DNA of 22,572 nt from RGIG5675 sp050943435 (GTDB lineage: Bacteria; Bacillota; Clostridia; Oscillospirales; Ruminococcaceae). Below the pieces are notes generated by a model, which was not told the origin of the DNA, ran no database searches, and saw nothing but the letters and a program-made list of their open reading frames with translations. Shown here piece by piece: positions 1-6,364 of this stretch. A program made the position numbers and the translations under genes. The stretch lies in assembly GCA_050943435.1 (NCBI GenBank), contig JBMNPE010000019.1:1-22572 (forward strand). The letters are read 5' to 3'. Positions within the stretch are counted from its first letter, which is position 1. Each line of letters begins with the position of its first letter.

Positions 1-387
1 CAGGTAGTAGAGCCACGATTCCATGGATCCCGAGTACAGAAGCCACGTCATCGAGGCAACCCTCAGCAGCACGCACGCCAGGAAGGACAGGACGACGTTC
101 GAGACGGGACCCGCGAGGGCCGTCAGTGCCATCCCGGCCTTCTCGTTTTTAAAATTCGAGGGGTTCACAGGAGTGGGCTTTGCCCACCCGACGCCGGTGA
201 ACATAAGGCAGAGGAATCCGAAGAGGTCGAAATGCCTCGCAGGATTCATGCTTATCCTGCCGCTGTTCCTCCCGGTCTTATCGCCCAGCATCTCTGCAGT
301 CAGAGCGTGTGCCGACTCGTGGAACGGGATGGCGATAAGCAGGGCTGCTGCCCTCGATACATACAATATAATGGTGCTTGCGTCCAT
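1..387 (-). CDS. Site-2 protease family (M50) membrane metalloprotease, C-terminus cut by window edge
   Basis: The first 129 residues are present and the rest lies left of the window. The protein is probably an integral-membrane zinc protease of the small bacterial M50B (YwhC-like) group. Visible features: a hydrophobic first helix, the zinc-binding HExxH motif as HESAH at residues 23-27, NPARHFDLFG at about 48-57, a GWAKPTPVNP segment at about 68-77 and a second hydrophobic segment with LAGPVSN at about 91-97. The downstream Asp zinc ligand of the family is beyond the edge. I chose the ATG at 387. An in-frame ATG at 411 would add eight residues. Neither has a Shine-Dalgarno sequence, but a good promoter lies so close that the mRNA probably starts at the 387 ATG. 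The substrate is unknown. The family is clear from the motifs. Confidence 0.85.
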   Translation of the reverse strand, partial: MDASTIILYVSRAAALLIAIPFHESAHALTAEMLGDKTGRNSGRISMNPARHFDLFGFLCLMFTGVGWAKPTPVNPSNFKNEKAGMALTALAGPVSNVVLSFLACVLLRVASMTWLLYSGSMESWLYYL

Positions 388-394
388 ACGATGG

Positions 395-423
395 ATTATA
401 CATTTGCGCATGGCAAAACTCAA
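395..423 (-). promoter_or_regulatory. Sigma-A-type promoter of the M50 gene, predicted leaderless start
   Basis: On the minus strand TTGAGT (423-418) is followed after 17 bases by a perfect TATAAT (400-395). Only seven bases separate the -10 from the ATG at 387, so the expected transcription start falls on or within a base of the start codon. This agrees with the lack of any ribosome binding site. The -35 lies in the U-tract of the preceding regulator's terminator. Confidence 0.6.
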
Positions 424-448
424 CGCGGCCGGAAAGCTTCCGGCCGCG
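424..448 (-). terminator. Intrinsic terminator of the TetR-family gene
   Basis: This is a perfect 11-bp GC-rich inverted repeat (424-434 with 438-448) with a three-base loop. It lies just after the regulator's stop codon. On the minus strand it is followed by a short T-rich stretch (TTGAGTTTTG), which is weak as a U-tract but adequate for an intrinsic terminator. Confidence 0.65.
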
Positions 449-460
449 TCTCATGTACTG

Positions 461-1009
461 TCATGCTATTTTGCCTTGAAGGCCTCTCCCATTATCTTTA
501 TGAGGTCGTCGTATGTGACTTCGGATCCCCTCACGCAGATGAGCACGTTCTCCGCAATGAGCATCGACGTCTTGTACGGCATTGAGTAGACCCCCCATGC
601 GCTCCATGGCGGGAAGCAGCAGGTCTGCGAGCTCCCTCACGAGCACCCGGTGGGAGTGGTTCCTCTCGAAATTCTGGGTCCAGTAGGAACCGGTCAGCTG
701 TGTAAGGATTCCCCTGTAGAGTTTGCAGAACTCGCAGAGGGCCTCGTATTCGGCCCTTGCAACCTCGTCGACCGTGTCGGCCTTGTCGCTGATTACACGC
801 ACCTTGTCGAGGAGCTCCATCCAGTCGTTGTCGAGCACTTCCACAATCATGGCGTTCTTGGAGGGGAAATAGTTGTACGTCGTGCCTGTGGCCACATGGC
901 TGTTCTCAGCAACAGAGCGCATCGTGAGTCCGGCATACCCGTTTTCCAGAAGCTCTTTTTTGGCTTCTTCAAGGATTCTGTTCTTGATGTCATCGCTGCG
1001 TCTGCGCAT
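461..1009 (-). CDS. TetR/AcrR-family transcriptional regulator, frameshifted near its C-terminus
   Basis: The N-terminal helix-turn-helix DNA-binding domain of TetR regulators is clear at about residues 8-55 (KNRILEEAKKELLENGYAGL, then AENSHVATGTTYNYFPSKNA). An all-helical ligand-binding and dimerisation domain follows. The ATG at 1009 has an AAGGCGG ribosome binding site. After residue 138 or so (PAMERMGG) the open frame turns into low-complexity Arg/His-rich sequence that does not look like protein. Removing one base from the run of six C at 591-596 restores a natural TetR C-terminus (VYSMPYKTSMLIAENVLI, then VTYDDLIKIMGEAFKAK) ending with TAG at 466-468, a 180-residue protein. Either the gene is broken or phase-variable, or the run carries a sequencing error. 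The target genes are unknown; the adjacent M50 gene is one candidate. Confidence 0.85.
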   Translation of the reverse strand: MRRRSDDIKNRILEEAKKELLENGYAGLTMRSVAENSHVATGTTYNYFPSKNAMIVEVLDNDWMELLDKVRVISDKADTVDEVARAEYEALCEFCKLYRGILTQLTGSYWTQNFERNHSHRVLVRELADLLLPAMERMGGLLNAVQDVDAHCGERAHLREGIRSHIRRPHKDNGRGLQGKIA

Positions 1010-1055
1010 GATGCATTCCGCCTTTCAATAGAACACTTCTGCCCGGCCGTGAATA

Positions 1056-1084
1056 TTTATACAAAAAAACACATGGAAATGCAA
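1056..1084 (-). promoter_or_regulatory. Promoter of the TetR-family gene
   Basis: On the minus strand TTGCAT (1084-1079), a 17-base spacer and TATAAA (1061-1056) form a plausible sigma-A promoter. The start codon is at 1009, leaving a leader of about 40 bases with an AAGGCGG ribosome binding site. The promoter lies back to back with that of rpmB. Confidence 0.5.
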
Positions 1085-1136
1085 TGTTTTTCTTTAAATT
1101 TATTATAACAGATTTTCCCTTTACAATCCTTTCTGC

Positions 1137-1165
1137 TTGCTTTTTAAGTGGCACTCTGTTAGAAT
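1137..1165 (+). promoter_or_regulatory. Promoter of rpmB
   Basis: TTGCTT (1137-1142), a 17-base spacer and TAGAAT (1160-1165) match the sigma-A consensus well. They lie about 30 bases before the L28 start codon in an AT-rich region. Confidence 0.55.
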
Positions 1166-1200
1166 ACACACCGTCAAACTTTTTTGCGGGGTGTTTTGAA

Positions 1201-1389
1201 ATGGCAAAGTGCGATATTTGCGGAAAAGGCGAAGTCTTCGGGAACCAGGTTTCCCATTCTCATAGACGCTCCAACAGAGGCTACAAGGCCAACATCATGA
1301 GAGTCAAGGCGGTCGTCGACGGTGAAGTCAAGCACATTCACGTCTGCTCCCGCTGCCTTCGTTCTGGAAAAGTAACCAGGGCTGTATAA
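1201..1389 (+). CDS. rpmB: Large ribosomal subunit protein bL28
   Basis: This is a 62-residue bL28, a structural protein of the 50S subunit. It begins MAKCDICGKGEVFGNQVSHS and carries the typical RRSNRGYKANI segment. Two CxxC pairs, CDIC near the N-terminus and CSRC near residue 50, show the zinc-binding form of the protein. The frame stays open upstream to 1084, but that extension is not L28-like and holds the promoter. I therefore chose the ATG at 1201, which has a GGGGTG-type site about nine bases before it. The gene is monocistronic between its own promoter and a strong terminator, and it converges with der. Confidence 0.95.
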   Translation: MAKCDICGKGEVFGNQVSHSHRRSNRGYKANIMRVKAVVDGEVKHIHVCSRCLRSGKVTRAV

Positions 1390-1403
1390 GAAGACCGAGG
1401 CTT

Positions 1404-1444
1404 AAAAAACACGGCAGGAAATGCGTTCCTGCCGTATTTTTTTT
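1404..1444. terminator. Bidirectional terminator between rpmB and der
   Basis: A perfect 10-bp stem (1411-1420 with 1426-1435) and a five-base loop are followed on the plus strand by a run of eight T (1437-1444). On the minus strand a run of six T (complement of 1404-1409) follows. It can end both rpmB and the convergent der transcript. Confidence 0.9.
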
Positions 1445-1445
1445 G

Positions 1446-2762
1446 TCATCCGCGCTCCCTCACTATTATCCTGACCGGGGTTCCCTCGAGCCCGAAGGCG
1501 GACCTTATCTGGTTTTCGAGATACCTCTTGTAGGAAAAGTGAAACAGTTCGGCGTCGTTGACGAAGCAGACAAACGTCGGCGGCCTCGTGGACGGCTGGG
1601 TGATGTAGTAGATCTTGAGCTTCCTGCCCTTGTCGGAAGGAGGCTCGACCCTCTCGACAGCCCTCGCAAGCAGGTCGTTGAGGGTTCCGGTGGAAATCCT
1701 CATCGAATTCTGCTCGTCGACGAAGTTTATAAGCTCGAACAGCCTCGGAATCCTTATCTTTTCCTTGGCCGATATGAATATAACCGGTGCATAGGACATG
1801 AACGAGAAGTCGTTCATGTATTTTTTTCTCAGTTCGTTCTCCGTCTTGGAAGTCTTGGGAACGAGGTCCCACTTGTTGACGGCAATGATTGAGGCCTTTC
1901 CCCTGTTGTGTGCGAGCCCTGCTATCTTGGAGTCCTGCTCCGCGAATCCCTCGGTGCCGTCCACCATGATGACGCAGACATCCGCCCTGTCCACCGAATC
2001 CACGGTTCTGACGGCGCTGTACTGCTCCACCCTGCTGTCGATTTTACTGCGGCGCCTGATGCCCGCAGTGTCGATAAAGAGGTATTTCCCGTATGAGTTG
2101 TCGACCTCAGTGTCCACGGCGTCCCTGGTCGTCCCGGCCACGTCCGACACAATCATCCTCTCCTCCCCGAGGATAGTGTTGATGAGTGTCGATTTCCCCG
2201 TATTGGGCCTCCCGATCACGGCGACCTTTATCCTGTCGTCATCACCGGCGGGTTCTTCGTCCTCCGGAAAATACGACGTGACCCTGTCGAGGAGGTCCCC
2301 TGTCCCTGTCCCGTGGACTGCGGACACCTCTACCGGATCCCCCATGTCGAGGTTGTAGAACTCGTAGAACTCAGCCGGGGTCTCACCGGTGCTGTCGCAT
2401 TTGTTGACGCAGAGGACCACCGGTTTCCTGCTCTTTTTTAGCATTACGGCCATTTCAGCGTCGACCGGATGGACCCCGGACCTTATGTCGGTCACGAATA
2501 TGATCACGTCGGCTTCGCTGACGGCGGTCTCGACCTGGTCGGCGATCCTTTTGCCGATTCCGCCCTTTTCCGACGGGTCGAGCCCGCCTGTGTCTACCAG
2601 CGTGAAGCTCCTTCCGTTCCACTCGCAGTCCCCAATTATCCTGTCCCTCGTCACGTTCGGGGAGTCGTCGACTATCGAGCGCCTCTCACCCACCAGCTTG
2701 TTGAAAAGAGTGGATTTGCCGACGTTCGTCCTGCCGACTATTGCCACGATCGGCTTAGACAT
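1446..2762 (-). CDS. der: Ribosome biogenesis GTPase Der (EngA)
   Basis: Der has two consecutive GTPase domains and a C-terminal KH-like domain and acts in assembly of the 50S ribosomal subunit. First G domain: P-loop GRTNVGKS at residues 10-17 (Thr where Pro is usual), DTGG at 57-60 and NKCD at 120-123. Second G domain: GRPNTGKS at 184-191, DTAG at 231-234 and NKWD at 296-299. The KH-like region covers about 350-438. The 438-residue length is normal. The ATG at 2762 has a GGAGGG site eight bases away. This site sits within the 18-base gap after the upstream DUF512 gene, so the two are probably co-transcribed. Transcription ends at the bidirectional terminator shared with rpmB. Confidence 0.97.
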   Translation of the reverse strand: MSKPIVAIVGRTNVGKSTLFNKLVGERRSIVDDSPNVTRDRIIGDCEWNGRSFTLVDTGGLDPSEKGGIGKRIADQVETAVSEADVIIFVTDIRSGVHPVDAEMAVMLKKSRKPVVLCVNKCDSTGETPAEFYEFYNLDMGDPVEVSAVHGTGTGDLLDRVTSYFPEDEEPAGDDDRIKVAVIGRPNTGKSTLINTILGEERMIVSDVAGTTRDAVDTEVDNSYGKYLFIDTAGIRRRSKIDSRVEQYSAVRTVDSVDRADVCVIMVDGTEGFAEQDSKIAGLAHNRGKASIIAVNKWDLVPKTSKTENELRKKYMNDFSFMSYAPVIFISAKEKIRIPRLFELINFVDEQNSMRISTGTLNDLLARAVERVEPPSDKGRKLKIYYITQPSTRPPTFVCFVNDAELFHFSYKRYLENQIRSAFGLEGTPVRIIVRERG

Positions 2763-2780
2763 CAGAATGACCCTCCAAAA

Positions 2781-4082
2781 TCATCTTGCGAGAGCCCTTG
2801 CGAGCTCCCTTCCGGTGTCTATGAACACCGTTTCCGCCCCGAAATGGGCGGATATCTCATCCCTCGACACCCCGTCGAGGGTTATGTCCCCCTCCTGCCT
2901 CAGCATGTTTCCCGGAAGCAGCACCAGGTCAGCCCCGGCTGAGTCCGGGACCTGCTCAAAGACATCCTTTCCAGTGAGAAGTCCGGAAACAGTGACATTG
3001 CCTCCGAAAAACCTGTTCTTTACTTCCCTTATGTCACACGTGAGCCCGGGGCACTTCCCGCAGGCAAGCCCGGCGAGCTCCCTTATCATCGGGGCCGCTG
3101 CCTCCCCTGTCACAAGAAGCGTCTTCTTGGGCCTGAGGTTTCCTTTTTTTACCTGCCTCCTGAGCTCGGATTTGAAGCCCTCCCTGAATGAGGCGATCAT
3201 CCCTACTCCGTTGCCTATCTGGGGCATTCCGTCGTAGTACCTGCTGCCGTGGACATCTCTGCCGGCATTGAGGTAGAACTCGTCAGCTGCATACACTATC
3301 CCGCAGCCGTACCTGCGCCTGCATTCCCTGTCGGCTTTTTCCACAATCTCAAGGACCTCGAGGGACGATTCCCTGTCATACGGCTCAAGATGCGGAAGCC
3401 CTTTCCGGAATGAAGTGAGCCCCACAGGAACTACTGCGACGCTCCTCACTGAGGGCCAGAGGCCCGTGAGCACCTCTATGCTCTTTCTGAGGTGTTCCCC
3501 GTCGTTTATACCGCGGCAGAGCACTATCTGGCAGTTTATAGAGACACCGGCTTCCGCCAGCCTGTACAGGTATCTGAGCGACTCCCCGGCCTTCGGGTTT
3601 TTCATCATGGAGACCCTGAGCTCCGGCTCCACAGTGTGCACTGAGATGTTAACCGGCTGGATGTTCATCTCGATTATCCTCTCTATCTCATCGTCATTGA
3701 GATTCGTGAGGGTGATGTAGTTCCCGAAGAGATACGAGAGTCTCTCGTCGTCGTCCTTGAAGTAGAGGCTCTCCCTCATACCGGGAGGCATCTGGTCTAC
3801 AAAGCAGAATATGCACCTGTTGGCGCAGTGCCTCGGGCCGTCCATCAGGAAATTCTCGAATTCGAGGCCGAGATCCACCTCTTCTGGGTTGTCGATGGAG
3901 AGGTTCACCTGCTTCCCGTTTCTCGCGAGCACAACATCCATCTCGGGGTCCGAGGACATGTAGTCGTAGTCGAAAGAGTCGTTTACAGGCCTTCCGTTAA
4001 TAGATACCAGTATGTCCCCGGGTCTTATCCCGGCCTCATCCGCCGGGCTCCCGGTCCTTATCTTGTCGATTCTCGCTGACAA
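2781..4082 (-). CDS. PDZ / radical SAM / DUF512 protein
   Basis: This 433-residue cytoplasmic protein has unknown function. An N-terminal PDZ-like domain (residues 1-65; AGIRPGDILVSINGRPV) is followed by a radical-SAM iron-sulfur motif CxxxCxxC at Cys86, Cys90 and Cys93 (HCANRCIFCFVDQMPPGMR). A DUF512 C-terminal domain contains a second Cys cluster (CGKCPGLTC, about residue 336). Domain order and position beside der match the conserved Clostridia family of this name. The start is TTG at 4082 with a GGGAGG site five bases away; no ATG is better placed. It follows the rpmF terminator by 23 bases and has no obvious promoter of its own, so it may depend on read-through. The substrate of the radical chemistry is not known. 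Confidence 0.9.
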   Translation of the reverse strand: MSARIDKIRTGSPADEAGIRPGDILVSINGRPVNDSFDYDYMSSDPEMDVVLARNGKQVNLSIDNPEEVDLGLEFENFLMDGPRHCANRCIFCFVDQMPPGMRESLYFKDDDERLSYLFGNYITLTNLNDDEIERIIEMNIQPVNISVHTVEPELRVSMMKNPKAGESLRYLYRLAEAGVSINCQIVLCRGINDGEHLRKSIEVLTGLWPSVRSVAVVPVGLTSFRKGLPHLEPYDRESSLEVLEIVEKADRECRRRYGCGIVYAADEFYLNAGRDVHGSRYYDGMPQIGNGVGMIASFREGFKSELRRQVKKGNLRPKKTLLVTGEAAAPMIRELAGLACGKCPGLTCDIREVKNRFFGGNVTVSGLLTGKDVFEQVPDSAGADLVLLPGNMLRQEGDITLDGVSRDEISAHFGAETVFIDTGRELARALAR

Positions 4083-4105
4083 ATGCCCCTCCCGAAAAAA
4101 GGGAT

Positions 4106-4132
4106 TAAAAAAAGGGAGGACACCGTCCTCCC
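4106..4132 (-). terminator. Intrinsic terminator of rpmF
   Basis: On the minus strand a perfect 8-bp stem (4132-4125 with 4121-4114) and a three-base loop are followed by seven T and an A. It lies just after the rpmF stop and just before the DUF512 gene. Its 3' arm (CCTCCC) is also complementary to the ribosome binding site of the DUF512 gene. Confidence 0.85.
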
Positions 4133-4145
4133 AGTTATCCGAAGC

Positions 4146-4328
4146 TCAGTCTTCGTGTTTTACAACTTCTCTGCCCTTGTAGTATCCGCAGTTCGCGCAG
4201 GCCCTGTGAGGCATCATCAATGCACCGCACTGAGGGCAAGTCGAAAATGACGGGGTTTCGAGCTTCCAGACGGAGGAGCGTCTCCTGTCCCTGCGAGCTT
4301 TAGAAGTTCTTCTTTTCGGTACTGCCAT
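4146..4328 (-). CDS. rpmF: Large ribosomal subunit protein bL32
   Basis: This is a 60-residue bL32, a small structural protein of the 50S subunit. It has the conserved basic N-terminus MAVPKRRTSKARRDRRRSSV and a four-cysteine zinc ribbon, CPQC at about 31-34 and CANC at about 44-47, so it is the zinc-binding form. The ATG at 4328 has a full AGGAGGTG ribosome binding site. The gene has its own near-perfect promoter and ends at a strong terminator, as expected for a highly expressed ribosomal protein. Confidence 0.97.
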   Translation of the reverse strand: MAVPKRRTSKARRDRRRSSVWKLETPSFSTCPQCGALMMPHRACANCGYYKGREVVKHED

Positions 4329-4374
4329 ATCCGCACCTCCTCTTAAAAACTCACTCCCTGCGGAGCGCTAGAAC

Positions 4375-4402
4375 ATTATAACATACTCGGTTTTGCTGTC
4401 AA
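4375..4402 (-). promoter_or_regulatory. Consensus sigma-A promoter of rpmF
   Basis: On the minus strand a perfect TTGACA (4402-4397) and a perfect TATAAT (4380-4375) are separated by 16 bases. The promoter starts about 20 bases after the stop of the upstream P-loop gene. It should be strong and constitutive, driving rpmF and, through read-through, perhaps the DUF512 gene and der. Confidence 0.85.
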
Positions 4403-4422
4403 CAACGACTTTCGGCAAAATT

Positions 4423-4833
4423 TCAGTCAGCGGAACCGTATTTCATGACCTCTTCCGGAATCTCGGATTCGTCGGCGGAAACAGTCACATATGTGTCGAT
4501 ATGGTCGCCGTTTATCTCGTTTATCCTGAAGAGCAGCCTGTCGAGGCCTTCCATTCCCCCGCCTATCTTGAGGATGCCGTCTATGAACACCTTCTCGATG
4601 TCGTAGTTGGAAGCAAGGAGCCCGCAGTAGAACCCGTAGAACTCTTCATAACCGCGGATCGCGTAATCATCTACGTCTATGAGCCTGACGGAATGGTCGA
4701 TCGTGTAGGTGAGCTTCATGTTCTTCTCTACGCAGATGAGCTGTCCCTTGCACTCGTTCACGGACTGGTTGATGATTTCGATCATCTTCTTCGTCTTTCC
4801 GGACCCCTTGCGGCCGTAAATCAATTTGATCAT
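4423..4833 (-). CDS. Small P-loop NTP-binding protein of unknown function
   Basis: This is a 136-residue soluble protein. Its N-terminus MIKLIYGRKGSGKT carries a Walker A motif (Gly7 to Thr14, GxxxxGKT). A hydrophobic stretch ending in Asp (IEKVFIDGI, around residue 84) could serve as Walker B. I recognise no other domain. Conserved Clostridia ATP-binding proteins of this size are usually annotated only as hypothetical. The ATG at 4833 has an AGGAGA site. It lies 18 bases after pgi on the same strand, so the two form an operon. Nothing in the sequence tells what it binds or moves. The gene is convincing; the function is open. Confidence 0.85.
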   Translation of the reverse strand: MIKLIYGRKGSGKTKKMIEIINQSVNECKGQLICVEKNMKLTYTIDHSVRLIDVDDYAIRGYEEFYGFYCGLLASNYDIEKVFIDGILKIGGGMEGLDRLLFRINEINGDHIDTYVTVSADESEIPEEVMKYGSAD

Positions 4834-4851
4834 TATATAGTCTCCTAAAGT

Positions 4852-6153
4852 TTATTCTGTGTATCCCGGTTTCCCGAGAAGCCTGAACATATTGGTTTTG
4901 TAGGCCTCGACTCCGGGCTGGTTGAACGGGTTGATCCCGAGCAGGTAGCCGGAAACTCCGCAGGCGAGTTCAAAGAAGTAGATGAGCTCTCCGACGTTCT
5001 CCTCGTCTATGGCGTCCACGTTGATCTCGATCACCGGGACACCTCCCGCTATGTGCGCGGCTTCCGTCGCCTTGAGTGCCTGGTCGTTGATGTAGGACAT
5101 GTCCTTCCCGGCCACGAAATTGAGCTCGTCGGAATCGTCCTGCTCATACGGCACCTCCACGTCGTGCCCTGCCTTCTTGAACCTCACAAACGTCTCGAAC
5201 ATGATCCTCGAGCCGTCCTGGATGAACTGGCCCATGGAATGCAGGTCTGTCGAGAAGATGCAGGAAGCCGGGAATATTCCCTTGTGCTGCTTGCCCTCGC
5301 TCTCGCCGAACAGCTGCTTGTACCACTCGTTCATCATTGCGAAGGAAGGCTCAAAGCAGGCCATCAGCTCGACCGATTTGCCCTTGCGGCTCAGGATGTT
5401 CCTGACTGCTGCATATTTGAGCGGATCGCTCGTCCCGATCTCCTCGCCTGAGAAGGCCTCCCTTCCCTTGGCAGCTCCTGCCATAAGAGCGTCGATGTCG
5501 AACCCTGCGGCTGCTATCGGAAGCAGCCCGACCGGCGTCAGAACTGAATATCTCCCGCCGACGTCATCGGGGATTACGAAGGACTCATAGCCCTCCTTGT
5601 CGGCCAGTTTCTTTAGTGTTCCCCTGGCCTTGTCGGTAGTTGCGTATATTCTTGAGGCTGCACCCTGTCTGCCGTATTCCTTTTCGAGCTTCTCGCGGAA
5701 TATCCTGAAAGCTATAGAGCTCTCAGTAGTCGTCCCTGACTTCGAAATGACGTTGATCGAAACCCTCTTGCCCTCGCAGAGCTTCAGTATTCTGGAAAGG
5801 TAGTCGCCGCTCAGGCCGTTTCCGGCAAAATAGACCTTGAGATCGGAAAAGTCGTTGAAGAACTGGGATCCCAGAAGTTCAATGACTCCCCTCGCTCCGA
5901 GGTATGATCCTCCGATTCCGATTACCACCAGCACGTCCGAGTCGGACCTGATCTTTTCGGCGGCCTTCTTGATCCTCTCAAACTCCTCTTTGTCGTAGTT
6001 GACTGGGAGATCGAGCCAGCCGGTGAAATCGTGTCCCTCTCCAGCCCCTGATCTGAGGATCGCCTGAACCAGTCTTACCTGTGAATCGATTCCTGCATAT
6101 TCGGACTCATCTATGAATCCCTTCAGCATCTCCGTATTCAGTGAAACAGACAA
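4852..6153 (-). CDS. pgi: Glucose-6-phosphate isomerase
   Basis: This enzyme interconverts glucose 6-phosphate and fructose 6-phosphate in glycolysis and gluconeogenesis, in the cytoplasm. Family motifs are plain: IGIGGSYLGARG at about residue 78, ISKSGTTTE at about 137, the signature DDVGGRYSVLTPVGLLPIAA at about 196, the GESEGKQHKGIFPAS region, and the active-site HIAGG near residue 367. At 433 residues it is a typical bacterial/Clostridia form. The start is TTG at 6153 with a GGAGG site nine bases away; no suitable ATG is nearby. A sigma-A promoter lies upstream, and the small P-loop gene follows. Confidence 0.97.
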   Translation of the reverse strand: MSVSLNTEMLKGFIDESEYAGIDSQVRLVQAILRSGAGEGHDFTGWLDLPVNYDKEEFERIKKAAEKIRSDSDVLVVIGIGGSYLGARGVIELLGSQFFNDFSDLKVYFAGNGLSGDYLSRILKLCEGKRVSINVISKSGTTTESSIAFRIFREKLEKEYGRQGAASRIYATTDKARGTLKKLADKEGYESFVIPDDVGGRYSVLTPVGLLPIAAAGFDIDALMAGAAKGREAFSGEEIGTSDPLKYAAVRNILSRKGKSVELMACFEPSFAMMNEWYKQLFGESEGKQHKGIFPASCIFSTDLHSMGQFIQDGSRIMFETFVRFKKAGHDVEVPYEQDDSDELNFVAGKDMSYINDQALKATEAAHIAGGVPVIEINVDAIDEENVGELIYFFELACGVSGYLLGINPFNQPGVEAYKTNMFRLLGKPGYTE

Positions 6154-6196
6154 AATAGGGAACCTCCTTATCTAAAGACTGTTTATCCTTATGTTG

Positions 6197-6225
6197 ATGA
6201 TAGTTTCAGGCGGGTTGAATGTCAA
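6197..6225 (-). promoter_or_regulatory. Promoter of pgi
   Basis: On the minus strand a perfect TTGACA (6225-6220), a 17-base spacer and TATCAT (6202-6197) lie about 45 bases before the pgi start. It occupies DNA that an upstream-extended mtaB frame would cover, which supports the later mtaB start. Confidence 0.65.
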
Positions 6226-6364
6226 GGAAATGAGGTGCCTGAAACGGCCTTTACAGACGCCTCCGGGCTGTATTATTTCGGCCTGTGGAATTATAATGTT
6301 GAGAGCTCCCAGGACAGCCGCCGCAGGGCGTTTTCCGGGGACATGCAGGCTGAAAGGATTCCAG

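Noticed and set aside
1084..1200. Upstream in-frame extension of rpmB
   Set aside because: L28 starts at the ATG at 1201; the extension contains the promoter and is unlike the family.
6191..6364. Upstream in-frame extension of mtaB (58 codons)
   Set aside because: It has no ribosome binding site at its start, the sequence is not MtaB-like, and the pgi promoter on the other strand lies within it.
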